Shown piece by piece: positions 1-12,173 of a DNA stretch of 64,000 nucleotides. How positions within the stretch are numbered: position 1 is the stretch's first letter; every line of letters starts with the position of its first letter. The notes under the pieces are model-generated. The model was not told the DNA's origin. It did not search any database and worked only from the letters and a program-made list of their open reading frames with translations. The stretch is from positions 2,847,156 to 2,911,155 of the forward strand of contig CM074814.1 of assembly GCA_037447605.1 (NCBI GenBank). Direction: 5' to 3'. This stretch comes from Zygnema circumcarinatum (Eukaryota; Streptophyta; Zygnematophyceae; Zygnematales; Zygnemataceae). Made by a program: the position numbers and the translations under genes.

Positions 1-234
1 ATATCCACTCTTAAAATTTGACAAAATTACTTTTTCAGGGTTCGTCAGATTTCTTAGAAAGGATTTCCTTTTTTGGGTTCGTTCAGTAATTAGGGTTTCA
101 GGCGGAGTTCAGTTTCAGCTCGCGGCAAAAGGACGATGAGGAACATCGACTAAGAGAAGTTTGAAAAATCGACTGCCGATTGAACTCTGAACTGCTCTGG
201 ATCAAAGCAAGCGGTTCGGGGAAAGTGGACCCAC

Positions 235-371
235 GAATGTGGAATCGAGATTCCACCCTCTTTAAGGAAGCGCTGAGCCCCGTCCAAACATTCGGGCGAC
301 AGCTCGTTGTCTCCAAACGACCCGAGGAGCTCGCTGACCTGCAGCATGTGTGTGTGTGTGTGTGAGAGAGA

Positions 372-406
<35 letters not shown>

Positions 407-541
407 AGAGAGAAAGAGAGAGAGAGGGAAAGAGAGCGCGAGAGAGAGAAAACGAAGGCGAGAGAGAGAGAGAAAAAGAGAGAGAGAGAAAGAAAGCGAG
501 AGAGAGAGAAAGAGAGTGAGAGAAAGAGAGAGAAAAGAGCA

Positions 542-573
<32 letters not shown>

Positions 574-3433
574 GAAGGGCAAGGGAAGGGGGGGAGACAG
601 GGGAGGGCGATGGGGAGACAGCGAGAGACTAAAGAGAGTGAGAGAGAAAGAGAAAGAGAGTGTTCGTGGCAGAGTGTGAGTGTCGGAGTAACGGGTTTGA
701 GGAAATGGAGCACGAATCTGCGAGAGAAAATTGCAGGTAGGCAGGAAAGGGAGAGGGAGAAAAGAACGCGAGCAAAGAGGAGGGAGAGGACGGCAGGAGG
801 AGGAAGAGAGGGAGAGATAAAGAGTCGAGTGAGTTCAAATCACCAAAATGTCGGCCTTTTCCGGAGCCTCCCATTGGCGCATATCGCAGGACACAATTGT
901 GACTTGCCGCTCCCAACCTTCCATGGCTATAAGGTTCTGAAATTAAAAAAAATAAATAAATAAAATAAAAACTCCTTAAATTAATTCTGGTTTCGTCTTT
1001 TTGAATGCACAGCCTCATCAAAGGAGAGGTTCACCCTGCTGCCCCTAAAAAAAACCAAAAAAACCAAAAAAACTCTAAAATCCCTAGAAAAGTTCTGCAA
1101 GCCCTAAAAAACCGAAACACCCTCAGGTGTTTGCTGCTCAATATGTTAGATTCACATCAGTGAATAGTTTGAAAAAGTTGGTTTTTCTTTTACATGAAGA
1201 GTGACGACGGCATTGGGGTTCTTTTCCACTGCAAAAACGCGAAGCTTCCTGCCTGCTTCCTCTGCAGCCTGCCACCCACCTCTTCCGAAGCATTGTTAAT
1301 TAAATTCCGAACACCATAAACTAAAAAAGAAATAACCCATAGAACCCTTACTTCGTACCTTGAAGCCTACAATGTGGCCCTACACCGTACCTGCAGAGAA
1401 GCTCTCACAAGGGGCCCTCGCCCGGCTCCTACCACCATCAGCACCTGCACAGAGAGAGAGAGAGAGAGGGAGTGAGAGAGAGGGAGGGAGGGAGGGCGAG
1501 AGAGAGCCATAGATCCCCTCCCTCTCACTTTCGCACCGCAACAGTTGGCATGAAGCTCATCTGCATGCAAGTGGACATTGGAACTGTACATGCCCTAAAA
1601 GCCCACGAATCCTAAAAAACTTCTTCCATAAACCCAATATACCCTACACCCTACACCCTACACCCTACACCCTACACCCTACACCCTACACCCTACACCC
1701 TACACCCTACACCCTACACCCTACACCCTACACCCTACACCCTACACCCTACACCCTACACCCTAGGCCGTACACCCTACACCCTACACCCTACACCCTA
1801 CACCCTACACCCTACACCCTACACCCTACACCCTACACCCTACACCCTACACCCTACACCCTACACCCTACACCCTACACCCTACACCCTACACCCTACA
1901 CCCTACACCCTACACCCTACACCCTACACCCTACACCCTACACCCTACACCCTACACCCTAGGCCGTACACCCTACCCCCTACACCCTACACCCTACACC
2001 CTAGGCCGTACACCCTAGGTCCTAGGCCCTGCCCCGAGCCTTACAATGGTGGTGGAGGCGGCCTCGGAATCGCTGACGCGCTCGAGCAGCGCCGCGTGCA
2101 CCGCCTTTTGGTACTGCCAAGGGGAGGGGATCACGCTCAGCTCAGGGAGGGAGGGAGGGAGGGAGGGAGGGAGGGAGGGAGGGGAGGGGAGGGGAGGGAG
2201 GGAGGGAGGGAGGGAGGAGGGAGGAGGAGGGAGGGAGGGAGGGAGAGAGGGAGGAGGGAGGGAGGGAGGGAGGGAAGGAGATGATGGGGTTCCGAGCAGA
2301 GAGAGAGGCCGGGGGGGAGGGAAAGCAAGTGGGAAGGAAGGTTCTTTTCTGCAGGTAACTTAAAGCTTCACCTACGAGCATTAGAGAAAGGTGGGGGCTG
2401 GAGAGACGTGGAGAAGAGAGGTAGAGGTAGAGAGGAAAAGGGGTGTAACGAGAGGAGAGAGGAGAAGGGGAGCCGGGGAGGGAGAGTGAGAGAGAGTGGG
2501 AGAGGTGGCTCGCACTGTATACCTGGCTGTATTTTGTCGCATCCTTTTCAAAGGTCTCGTAGGTCTGAGCTTCCAAGTTGTCCATGAGGGGCTGCAGGAG
2601 AGGGACCTTAGGGCCTGGGTTTAGGGTTCAAGGTTTAAGGATTTTAAAGCGTGTGCGTGTAGAAATCATGAGTGAGTGAATGTCGGGAGAGAAAGTGCCT
2701 GTGTTGAAACTCTACTAATGTTTTGTCATACTCTAGTCATAATATTTTGGTTAACTAAAAACTAATTGCTTTGGAAATATGCGTGCCACTCCAAGGATTC
2801 ACTGCTCCTCCTTCCCTCCCTCCCTCCCTCCCTCCCTCCTCTCCGTTTCAGGGTTTTGGTTTTTTAGGGTTTCAAGGGTAAAATGGTGCCCATACCTGCA
2901 AGGGTGCTTGTAGAAAGTCGCGATACCCTAACTGTACACCCCAAAAGATCTTCCCTATACACCTTAAAAACAATCTGCTGATTTTTTTTTTAAACAATTT
3001 CGTTCAAAAACTCATCCAAAACTAATCTGAAGATTTTCAAAACTCCGCATCCCAAAAAAGGAAAAATAAAAAGTTTCATCTTGCGAAAGAAGGCCAAAAA
3101 AAACTGACCTCAAAACGCTCCTGCTCTGCCAAAGGCTCCAACTTCCGATAAAGATGAGAGACATATTCCAAATATGGCCTCAAAGGATGCTTCGGAACCA
3201 TGCCATCAGTGGCTCCTGCATGCACTAAAAAAAAAGAAACTAAATTTAAACAATTCGATCAAAAGCATTGTCAGTTTTCCCTATGCATAGCTCCGACAAA
3301 GTGGGAGAACGACAAAGGCTGCAAAAGGAGGGGCGGAGAGGGAGGAGATTGCTGAACGCGCTCATGAGCATGACAGGAGGGGGGGTGAAGGGAGGGAGGG
3401 AGGGAGAGTGAAAGAGAGAGAAGAGAGAGAGAG

Positions 3434-3497
<64 letters not shown>

Positions 3498-4577
3498 GCA
3501 GACCTTCAGAAGCGTTGCCACTGCTTTCACTGCTGACCTCTGTAGAATCAAGACGATGCAAGGGCTGACCGGAAATAACGATCTGCCCAGCCCCCCCCCC
3601 ATATAGCGGTTGAGGAGACCGCAGGCCTCCCTCCCTCCCTCCCTCGCCCCCTCCCACTCTCCTGCTCTCCCCCTCCTTCCCACTCCGCCAATCTTTCATT
3701 TCCTTTTGGTTTGTTTTCGTTTCTAGACTCATATCATTGTTACATTGTGTGGTGCCATACTGTAGAAACAAAGTCCCCCAAGAATAAACTCCTACAGGCA
3801 AATCTAGGCGACGCCGTAAATGCTTTCTTTGCATATGTGAGGGCGACCACCGTACATTTCATCATACAGTAACATGTTGAACCGAAGTATATCGAAGACA
3901 ATCCGAATATATCCGATATTATCTGAGAAATCCGTACGGAGGGGGGGACCTACCTGCACAGCGTGGTTGAAGAGGAGAGTGCTCAAATTTTGGTGCCGTT
4001 TGGAGAGGCACGGATACCCCCTCGCGTTCGTCAAGAAGGCCTGCCCTCCCTCTCCCTCCCCCGGCTCAGCTCTCTCTCTCTCTCCCTCTCTCTCACTCTC
4101 TCTCACACACGCATTCCGGCTCATTCTACAAGCCTTGCAAGCCTTAGGAGCTTGAAGTCCTGAAAAAGATTTGAAGAACCTGAAAGCACGAATAATCCAG
4201 ATTGTGAACCATGCCTGCAATGATATGTTACGGACTATACACTGTAAAAAAAGCCCTAACACTGCTAAAACCTTAAAGTCTGTGAACGCCCTGAAAACTA
4301 ATAGAATGGATAGGCATGAGACAGTGGCCTAAGCACGAGGAGAATGGATACAAATAGGGTACAAATGGGGTATACAGCCCTATACCCGTGTATGTAGTAT
4401 ACCGGCTTTCACGGGCTCCCCAACCCACCGCTTGAGGGCGTTTGGAGGTGGTAAGGATGCTCTGAAGGCACCAATAAATGACAACAAATTAGAGGCTATG
4501 AGTGAGAGAGAGAGAGTGAGAGAGAGAAAGAGTGACATTGGGGAGAGAGAAAGAGGGGAAAGAGAGAGAGAGGGACG

Positions 4578-4630
<53 letters not shown>

Positions 4631-4638
4631 GGACGGAG

Positions 4639-4688
<50 letters not shown>

Positions 4689-7600
4689 GGGGGGAGAGAG
4701 AGAGGCGCACTCACGTGATATCTAGTGCGACTGAGAGCTGTGCATGGTGTTCACATATAGTACGGAACGCGTTCCACCATTCCCATGAGTCATAGAGGAG
4801 GCGGCCCGTCGATGGATCTCGCTTCTGTTCCGTTGCATAGAAACCAATCCCCTTATTCGCTCTCAGTCGAGAGTATGGTAGAACAAAATAGCTCCTCAAA
4901 GCAATCTCATACGGTACAAAATAGATTTGTATTTGAAATAGCCAGAATTGACGGAGTAATTAATCTCGAAAGCTTGCAAAATCTTCTGCCCCAAGATGAA
5001 AGTGTGTTCACAAGTCTGGCCAAGATGAGGGAGGGAGGTGGGACAGTGGACGGGAGAGAAAGAGTGGGAAAAAAAAGAGAGGCAGAGAAGGGGGAGAACT
5101 TGGCAATTCTCTGAGAAGGAGTAGGAGAGAACCGGGAGGAAGAAGGAAAAGGGAGGGATGGGGGAGTGAGTGGAGAGAGTGCGTGAGCAAGGGGGAGAGA
5201 GAGATCGTGAGAGGGGGGAGAGAGAGAGGCGCACTCACGTGATATCTAGTGCGACTGAGAGCTGTGCATGGTGTTCACATATAGTACGGAACGCGTTCCA
5301 CCATTCCCATGAGTCATAGAGGAGGCGGCCCGTCGATGGATCTCGCTTCTGTTCCGTTGCATAGAAACCAATCCCCTTATTCGCTCTCAGTCGAGAGTAT
5401 GGTAGAACAAAATAGCTCCTCAAAGCAATCTCATACGGTACAAAATAGATTTGTATTTGAAATAGCCAGAATTGACGGAGTAATTAATCTCGAAAGCTTG
5501 CAAAATCTTCTGCCCCAAGATGAAAGTGTGTTCACAAGTCTGGCCAAGATGAGGGAGGGAGGTGGGACAGTGGACGGGAGAGAAAGAGTGGGAAAAAAAA
5601 GAGAGGCAGAGAAGGGGGAGAACTTGGCAATTCTCTGAGAAGGAGTAGGAGAGAACCGGGAGGAAGAAGGAAAAGGGAGGGATGGGGGAGTGAGTGGAGA
5701 GAGTGCGTGAGCAAGGGGGAGAGAGAGATCGTGAGAGGGGGAGAGAGTGATCACCAGATAGACGTCATCCTCTGATATGAGATCCTCTCCCGCTTCCACT
5801 TCTGGGCAAACCAAAGGTATTCTCAGCCAGAGCTGCTCCCCCTCAGAAAACAGAAAAATCAGAAAACGTGATGGCCTAAAAATGATGCCACTATGAACGA
5901 CTTAAAAAAAAACCGACTATACTTTCACTTTCATTCAAGCCAAAGGGTTAAGGAAAAGGATTGAGAGGTTGCTATGCATTGATATGCGAGTGAGAGTTCA
6001 AAATTTGAGTTTTTTAAAACTTTAATGTCTAATTCTTGCAGTAATTCTGGTTTTCCAGTGCTGACCTGCATGTTAGAGAGGCCCTGCACAATCTGATTGA
6101 CACATCTCGCATAGTTTCCGCAGTTGAGCCCTCGGGGAGTGGGCAGCAGGCACGCCTACAAGATTCCCCAACCGGATTCAGCGGATTTACATGAGCCCAG
6201 TTATCGTTAAACGGATTACATGAGTCCTCGAACTGCTTTGATTCTGATTTGTGCTGCTACTGCTGGGCCCCATCAGCCAAAACAATGGCAGAAATGGCCT
6301 GCACAGCATGCCTCGGAAAACAGGGGCACAGAGGAAAGCTGCATCAACCAAAGAGAGAACTTAGAGAGGGGGAGAGAAGGGGGAGGGCGAGAGTAAGGAC
6401 GGGGAGGGAGCTGGAGAGGGAGTGAGAGAAGAAGAGTGGGGGAGAAAGTTGAAAGGGATAACGTGGTGAGATGCAGCAGGAGGGATGGGGGAAGAGAAAA
6501 CCAGTCTCTCCCTTTGTCTATCTTTATGTCCATCTCACACAGACTTCTATACTGCACGCTCTCATCTTTGCGTCGCTCTATTAACATCTCCCACTGTTTC
6601 TTCTTAAGGAAGAAGTACGTTCTTATGACTAGTTCCTTGAATTTACATTGATGCATTTGTCCAGAAACTTCTTGGCGCTGTAAGGCAATAACTACCTGCA
6701 AAGACAAGTGAGACGCCCAGCTGAGCTCTTGCTTCAAGGTTGCTTCACTGTCCGCTCGAACCAACTCGTCAGGAGAGTCTAAGTCCAACCATGGGCTTAT
6801 CTTTCCTGCAGCATCAATGACCAATTAATCCTGGTAAGCACTTCAAGAGAGGAATTCGCATCGATGGTAAAATTAAGAAAAGAATTTTTAATGAATTAAG
6901 AAGGGACTGGTAAGCGGAGTAGCAGGAGGAGAAAGCAGGAGCATAAGGAAAGCATAAAGAGTAGAAAGAGGGCCAGAGATAGGAGGAGAGAGGAGTAGAA
7001 AGAGGAGCAGAAGGAAAAGGAGGAATGATAGTAAGAGGAGCAGGAAAGACGAGTAGGAAGAGGAGCAGGGGAGGGAGGACGAGGAGAGAGAGCTTCACCG
7101 ACTACGTGGCTGCTCCACTGTGAGGGAGAAAGCACAAGGTCAGAGCCTGCGAATGGGGGCACCGGAGACCCAAGAGACTCCTGCCCCTTTTGCCGCGCGC
7201 TTTGGCTAGGACGGTACGATGGATGTGTCTGAGGGAATGCCAAATAACGGGAAAAAAATATAATAAGTTAAGGAAATGCAGCGATAGAGTGATGCAAGAA
7301 TAACGGCTTGCGTTGGGAGGGTTCGGAATGAGGCGATGCTAATCACGCTGTTCCAAGTCAAGCGCTAAAAGACACACATTTGACAAGTCAAGGGGCTGCT
7401 GACATTTAAAAGGCGAGGCTTTGGGAACACAAGGGTTAGGGTTTGCACGAACTTCAAGTACCCAAAAGCATGTAAACAGTAGAAACCTGCCTTTACTCGT
7501 ACGCGACGATGACATTCATGCTGATTGTCAATTAGCATTTGTGTTCTGCATATCTAGGTTTTGAAAAAACGTGGAGAATGGAAGAGCAAAAATAGAGAAT

Positions 7601-7897
7601 AAATAGTGAATAATTAGGGTAATGGTTCACGTTAGGCATAGGATAAGTGGCTGCAGTTAGATGAAAATTAGGGTGAACTGAGGTAAAGGTTGAGGCAAGG
7701 TCAGGTTTAAGGTTAGCAGTAGCGTTCAGAGTTGGAGCAGAATTGTAAGTTGGTGAACTAACCAGAGGCGCCACGATGAAGTCGAACCCTCCCGCCAGAT
7801 TGGCGCTCAGACTCGTCTGCACGTCATCGCTGAACGCAATCTCTGTGCCGCAGTACCGCGACTCGCCGCTGTCGCCCTGACGCTGACCTAACGGCAT
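235..7897 (-). CDS. PRMT5: PRMT5-type protein arginine methyltransferase, C-terminus beyond window
   Basis: Type II arginine methyltransferase that symmetrically dimethylates histones and spliceosomal Sm proteins, using SAM. Exons 5' to 3' on the minus strand: 7763-7897, 7099-7228, 6696-6805, 6066-6155, 5755-5832, then 5239-5348 or its duplicate 4715-4824, 4386-4461, 3954-4040, 3504-3582, 3109-3215, 2896-2931, 2523-2591, 2045-2113, 1391-1444, 1194-1268, 844-936, 235-338. All splice phases fit if only one copy of the duplicated exon is used. Plant PRMT5 landmarks are clear: [10 protein letters not shown] near the start, [48 protein letters not shown], the SAM-binding loop [13 protein letters not shown], and the double-E loop [15 protein letters not shown]. 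The start opens MPLGQR, as plant PRMT5 does. The C-terminal beta-barrel lies beyond position 1. The window begins inside an intron. Confidence 0.95.
350..665. repeat. TG then GA-rich microsatellite
   Basis: A short (TG)n run is followed by about 300 bp of GA-rich repeat. On the PRMT5 sense strand this is a long pyrimidine tract ending near the acceptor of the exon at 235-338. Confidence 0.9.
1641..2025. repeat. Telomere-like (CCCTACA)n array in a PRMT5 intron
   Basis: About 50 head-to-tail 7-mers CCCTACA (TGTAGGG on the other strand), broken by a few variant units reading CCCTAGGCCGTA near 1763, 1960 and 2003. The canonical plant telomere unit is CCCTAAA, so this differs at one position. It sits in the intron between the PRMT5 exons 2045-2113 and 1391-1444. 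Confidence 0.9.
2142..2280. repeat. (GGGA)n microsatellite in PRMT5 intron
   Basis: GGGA repeats with occasional GGAGGA variants. The reading frames through it are low-complexity shadows. Confidence 0.9.
3370..3492. repeat. GA microsatellite in PRMT5 intron
   Basis: GGGA then (GA)n, ending just before the donor side of the PRMT5 exon 3504-3582. Confidence 0.9.
4500..4702. repeat. GA microsatellite next to the duplicated PRMT5 exon
   Basis: About 200 bp of GA repeat lies directly beside the left edge of the 524-bp duplication. Such a tract could promote slippage or unequal exchange (inference). Confidence 0.9.
4690..5742. repeat. 524-bp tandem duplication carrying a PRMT5 exon
   Basis: Two adjacent copies (about 4690-5213 and 5214-5742), offset by 524 bp, read as essentially identical. 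Each carries a complete 110-nt PRMT5 exon (4715-4824 and 5239-5348, minus strand, containing [20 protein letters not shown]) with its own acceptor and donor. The only differences I saw are in G-run length at the edges and in the sequence beyond them. The copies are either very recent or an assembly artefact. Confidence 0.9.
6360..7095. repeat. Purine-rich tracts in two PRMT5 introns
   Basis: Two stretches (about 6360-6500 and 6900-7095) are strongly GA-rich on the plus strand, hence CT-rich on the PRMT5 sense strand. I see no other feature in these introns. Confidence 0.7.
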
Positions 7898-7899
7898 GC

Positions 7900-7958
7900 C
7901 GGAAGGAGAGGGAGAGAGCGACAGAGAGACTGAGGGAGAGAGAGCCAGAGAGAACGAC

Positions 7959-8012
<54 letters not shown>
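7900..8012. repeat. GA microsatellite just upstream of the PRMT5 start
   Basis: GA-rich sequence ending in a pure (GA)n run of over 40 bp, immediately upstream of the PRMT5 ATG at 7897. It probably lies in the 5' UTR or core promoter. Confidence 0.85.
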
Positions 8013-8015
<3 letters not shown>

Positions 8016-8049
8016 CGAGAAGCCGCGATTTTCAAGCTGTTGGAGTTAC

Positions 8050-8145
8050 AGATATCGTATCGTATTCTTCCATATCGTATCGTATTTTTTACATGTATCG
8101 TATCGAGTGTACAATACAGGTGTCGATACAATACGGTTCATAAAA
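8050..8145. repeat. Degenerate ATCGTATCGTAT repeat upstream of PRMT5
   Basis: Several degenerate copies of ATCGTAT/ATACGAT. Similar clusters occur near other gene starts at 21960-22090 and 27285-27460. Confidence 0.7.
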
Positions 8146-8299
8146 CGGTGTACGAAACAAAACGGAATGTTTTATGCTAAATGTAACTGTACCTTTTTTA
8201 CGCGTAGCGTGACACGATACTGATGACATGCATCTCTTTGTTTCTGTAAAAGTTCTCTGTTACACATAGATTTGGTTCAGGGATCCACGCGCCAATGGA

Positions 8300-8972
8300 A
8301 GCCAGCCACGTGGCCCACGCTGGCTGGCTGGCTTTGTGGTAGGCGATTTTCCGGTGCAAAATTTGGAGGACTTATGTCATTTTCATCCAATAAAAGCATG
8401 TCACGTGGCAATTCGTTGAAACAAACATGCTGATTTTTCCGCGCCAGAAAAATAAAATCGCGCCGCCACTGCGGAAGGACCTCCCAAACTGCGAACGGAT
8501 CTCGCACATAGACGTTTGTCGGTGGCCGTTTGGTCCCTCCGGAGTTCCATGATCGAACTTTTGTTCAGCCGAGCCACGACGCCACGCTGCTTGTAAAATC
8601 ACATTAACACGTTTCGATCATTTGGGCATGCCACGTCACCATTATGATGATGTGGACCAACCAACGACGAGCTTACCGACCAAATTTCTGGTCTTGTCCA
8701 TGCTTTGATTTCTCCGTTTCCGCTCCCCATACAGTACGTCCTTCCGTAGAGCTTTCGAACCTCATACCGGGTCACATATTGGTCCGGTAATAGGTCCGGA
8801 GAGAGGCTCGTTTTAGCCTCGGATCTTTGGGCACCGACCTACTGGCCTATGCCTAGTTCCGCCCGCATGGCCATGCATGGGGTGGCAGGTAGATGGGCAT
8901 GGGGCCATGGCGAACTTTGGGCATGCTTCATCCAATGGAACATCACCACGTGGCGAATGGTGTACACGTGGT
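8300..8972. promoter_or_regulatory. Four CACGTG G-boxes between PRMT5 and the epimerase gene
   Basis: CACGTG occurs at 8307-8312, 8402-8407, 8947-8952 and 8965-8970 in the 1.4-kb spacer between the divergent PRMT5 and epimerase genes. G-boxes are the known target of plant bZIP and bHLH factors. A function here is inferred. I see no gene in this spacer. Confidence 0.45.
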
Positions 8973-9295
8973 AAGTCATGATTGGAAGATGGTGGAGTCA
9001 GTTCTCCATGGACGAAGGTCTACAAAGGGAGTTCGAGCAGAGTCAAAGGAGTCGTAGAGGGAGAAAGAGAGAGGGACATTGGGGAGGAGAGGGAGAGGGA
9101 GAGGGAGAGGTTGAGAGAGAGAGGGAGAAGCGCGGTGAAGGAAGAGAGGAAACAGGAGGAGCGAAATAACAGAGTGGGATTAATTAGGGTTTTGAAAAAG
9201 GCTGGTTGCTGGGCGCTGACTTGTGAGGACGAGGAGCATCTTTAGGATTTGTAGTTGTTTGAACGGGGACTTTCTTGAGGGATTTAGAAACGGCG

Positions 9296-12173
9296 ATGCC
9301 GCCTTTAAAAGTGGTTAAGGATGAGAGCTCGGGGCTGGAGAAGGTGATTCTGAAAGAGGCGCACGGCAGCAGTGCTGAAGTAAGTGATGCAGTAGGGAAG
9401 AGGTGCTTGATGTTCTGCGGATGTGCAAACGATGGAAAGAGGCTTGTATTCTATCATGTGGTATCGTGTGGTTGCGTGTTGGAATGATTTGGAAGAATCT
9501 GAAACGGTAGGCAAATGTTTGAAATGATTCGTGGGCAGTTGCAAAGTCTCAGAAGGATTAGATAGATTTGGAGTGTTTCTAGTGGATTCAGACGGATTCG
9601 GATGGAGTTAGTAGTTTTGTTGACGGAGCTGCTTTTGATTTGTAAGGCGAATGAAATGTTCCTCGGGCTCTGCTCTCAATCGTCCATTTTTTCTGCACGG
9701 GTTTGCTTTCCTGAAAATCGGTTGCAGGTGTTTCTTCATGGGGGGCACGTTACTTCTTGGAAGAGCGAGAAGGGCGAAGAGCATATCTTTCTAAGCAGCA
9801 AGGTACAAATAATATGAAGAAGAGAAGAAGAAGCAGAAGAAATAAAATCAGAGGCATCAAGAGACGCATTTTGCGGCCGTATGGCCTCCTTGAACTTGTT
9901 AACATATCGTTATGTTCCAAAGGTGAAGAGCAGGGAAGCATGAAGGCTGACGTGCTGCAGTTAGCTTCTGCTCCTTATCTGGATGTCAAGTTTTTTCTTC
10001 TCGCTTTGCTGGATTTACTTTATCATTAAGTTACTGTAACGTCATTTTCCATTTTTGAATTACGTAATGTTTTTGCTATTCAGAAGAGGGATACAGAGAA
10101 GGGGACTGCGAGAAATGGACGAGATAGAGTGTGTGTGAGAGAGAGAGAGAGAAAGAAGGAGAGGGAGGAGAGAGCAAGAGAGAAAGGGGGGGGCTGATCA
10201 ATAGGTCGTTCGCCAACGCAGGCAGTTTTCAAGCCTCCGAAAGCAATCCGTGGCGGTATTCCTATCTGCTTCCCACAGGTACGTCTAGCTTGTATTTGCA
10301 TCGAGATGGATTTTTTTTTGAGAAGAATGGAATTAGAAAACACTGTAAGCAGCTGCACTGCCTGCAGTTAAAGGCGTTTAACGTCTATCGGAAATAGGAG
10401 AAGGTAAAGTAAAGGTGAAGAAGTCTGTGTTTTATGGATCTGCAGTTTGGTCCGCTTGCGCCGTTGGATCAACATGGATTTGCGCGAAATCGACCATGGA
10501 TCCTTGATCCTGCCAGTCCCAATGACGAGCCACACGCAGTGGATCTGCTTCTGGTACCTTCGGAGGATGACAAGAAGCTTTGGCCTCACAGGTCCGTAAC
10601 CTCAATCTGGAGGAGTCTCTTCTTCTCCTCTCTCTCTCTCTCCCTCTCACTCTTCCTCCCTATAGCTCTCTCTCTCTCTCTCTCTCTCACTCTCTCCCTC
10701 TCTATCTCCCCTCTCCCCGGGCCCCTCCCTTCCCGACTCACCTTTTTCTGAATGAACATTCAAAGTTGCCGTCGGTTCTGGATTTTCCAGTTGTTGATTA
10801 TGAAAAAAGGGGAGTAAATCATAGAGTTTTTTTTTTGAGTTAATGTACATCTGGAGGTTTTCGTTGACGCCAGTTTTTTCTGTGCAGCTTTGAGCTTCGA
10901 ATGAGGGTAAATGTTGGCCCTGCGGGAGAACTGTCCTCTTTGGTTCGGGTTACAAATGTGGACTCTAAGCCTTTCACATTCACCTTCGCTTTGCATACCT
11001 ATCTTGCGGTTTCGGATATTAGGTACTTGAAATTCTTACTCTTTCTGCATGTGTATGCAGCAATTCACTTGTCAATTCCTGTGTAATGTTGTAGGTGAGA
11101 GCAGAGCCATTCTATTGTGTTGTGAGAATGTGGGGAGAGTTGTGCTGGAAGATGGGGGATGACAATTCCTTAGTATTTATGACTTGAGACTGAATTGCTG
11201 TAATGCAGTGAGGTTCGCATCGAAGGGCTGGAAACTTTGGACTATTTGGACAATTTGAAAGGTCGAGACCGTGTCACAGACCAGGGCGACTCGATATCTT
11301 TCGATTCTGAGGTAAATGTCTGCAGCGCTGCATAGCCAAGCAGGGATTCTGAACCCTTAATTTTGTGATGTGGAGAGGGATGGCTGTCTAACCATTTTAT
11401 TTTTCTGGGAGATTCAACCTTAAGTATGGGAGATTGCTTTAATCAATGCAACATTTTCAATGCGTAAAGAGAAGTTGGGTCTGCAAGGTAACTTTTGCTT
11501 GACAAGATGAAATATGATTAATGGCATTTGAAGTATTCTTGATGAGGGGACCTTGGAGGTGCAGTTTGACAGGATATATTTGAGCACTCCTTCAAAAATT
11601 GCGATTGTCGATCATTCCAAGCATAAAACGGTGGTTCTTGTGAAGGAAGGGCTCCCTGATGCAGGTAATGCCCGCATTGGGTTGTACTTGCTTTCTTTGC
11701 TTGCTTGATTTTCAGTGTGCCGTTTTGTGAAAACAAGGATCGATACACTGCCGAACAGGAATCACGTTTTTTAAATGTATGTATCCCAATTGATTCCATG
11801 CGCAGCCTCTCAAGGCTTAAAAAGTTTCGCTGTCCTCTCCTTTCCCTCCTTCCTCGCTCCCACCCTAGTCCACACCTCCGACTCCTCCGCCTCCTCCATC
11901 GACCTTCTCCCCATTTTTCCCTTTGCTAACACTCGGCTTATTCCCCGTTTTGCAGTTGTTTGGAATCCATGGAAAGATAAAGCGAAGGGGATGTCGGATT
12001 TTGGAGACGATGACTTCAAGCGAATGGTATGTGTTGAAGCAGCTGCCATAGAGAAGCCCATCACATTGAAGTCAGGAGAGGAGTGGCATGCCCGGCAAGA
12101 ACTGAAGGCTGTACCCTCCAGCTACTACAGCGGGCAACTAGACCCAAACCTCGTATTGAAAGGTGCACAGTAA
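9296..12173 (+). CDS. Glucose-6-phosphate 1-epimerase (aldose-1-epimerase family)
   Basis: Interconverts the alpha and beta anomers of glucose 6-phosphate; belongs to the galactose-mutarotase/apospory-associated protein C family. Exons 9296-9379, 9728-9802, 10222-10278, 10446-10591, 10888-11022, 11209-11311, 11565-11664 and 11956-12173 join in frame to 305 residues, the usual family size. Landmarks: VFLHGGHVTSWKS, AIRGGIPICFPQFGP, the substrate/catalytic His region QHGFARNRPW, FALHTYLAVSDI with the second His, and VCVEAAA containing the presumed catalytic Glu. There is no transit peptide, so it is probably cytosolic. Some plant relatives are called putative glucose-6-phosphate 1-epimerase, so substrate preference is by family. 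It is divergent from PRMT5 (1.4 kb apart) and convergent with the TWINKLE gene. Confidence 0.93.

Noticed and set aside
150-713. Minus-strand 187-codon frame as a stand-alone gene
   Set aside because: Only its part at 235-338 is coding (a PRMT5 exon); the rest is microsatellite read as LSLS.
1641-2025. CRISPR array or chromosome end
   Set aside because: The units are contiguous 7-mers without spacers, and genes continue on both sides, so it is an interstitial array, not a CRISPR or a terminal telomere.
4785-5638. Two identical 109-codon plus-strand frames starting MSHRGGG
   Set aside because: They are antisense shadows of the duplicated PRMT5 exon; the minus-strand frame carries the conserved PRMT5 sequence.
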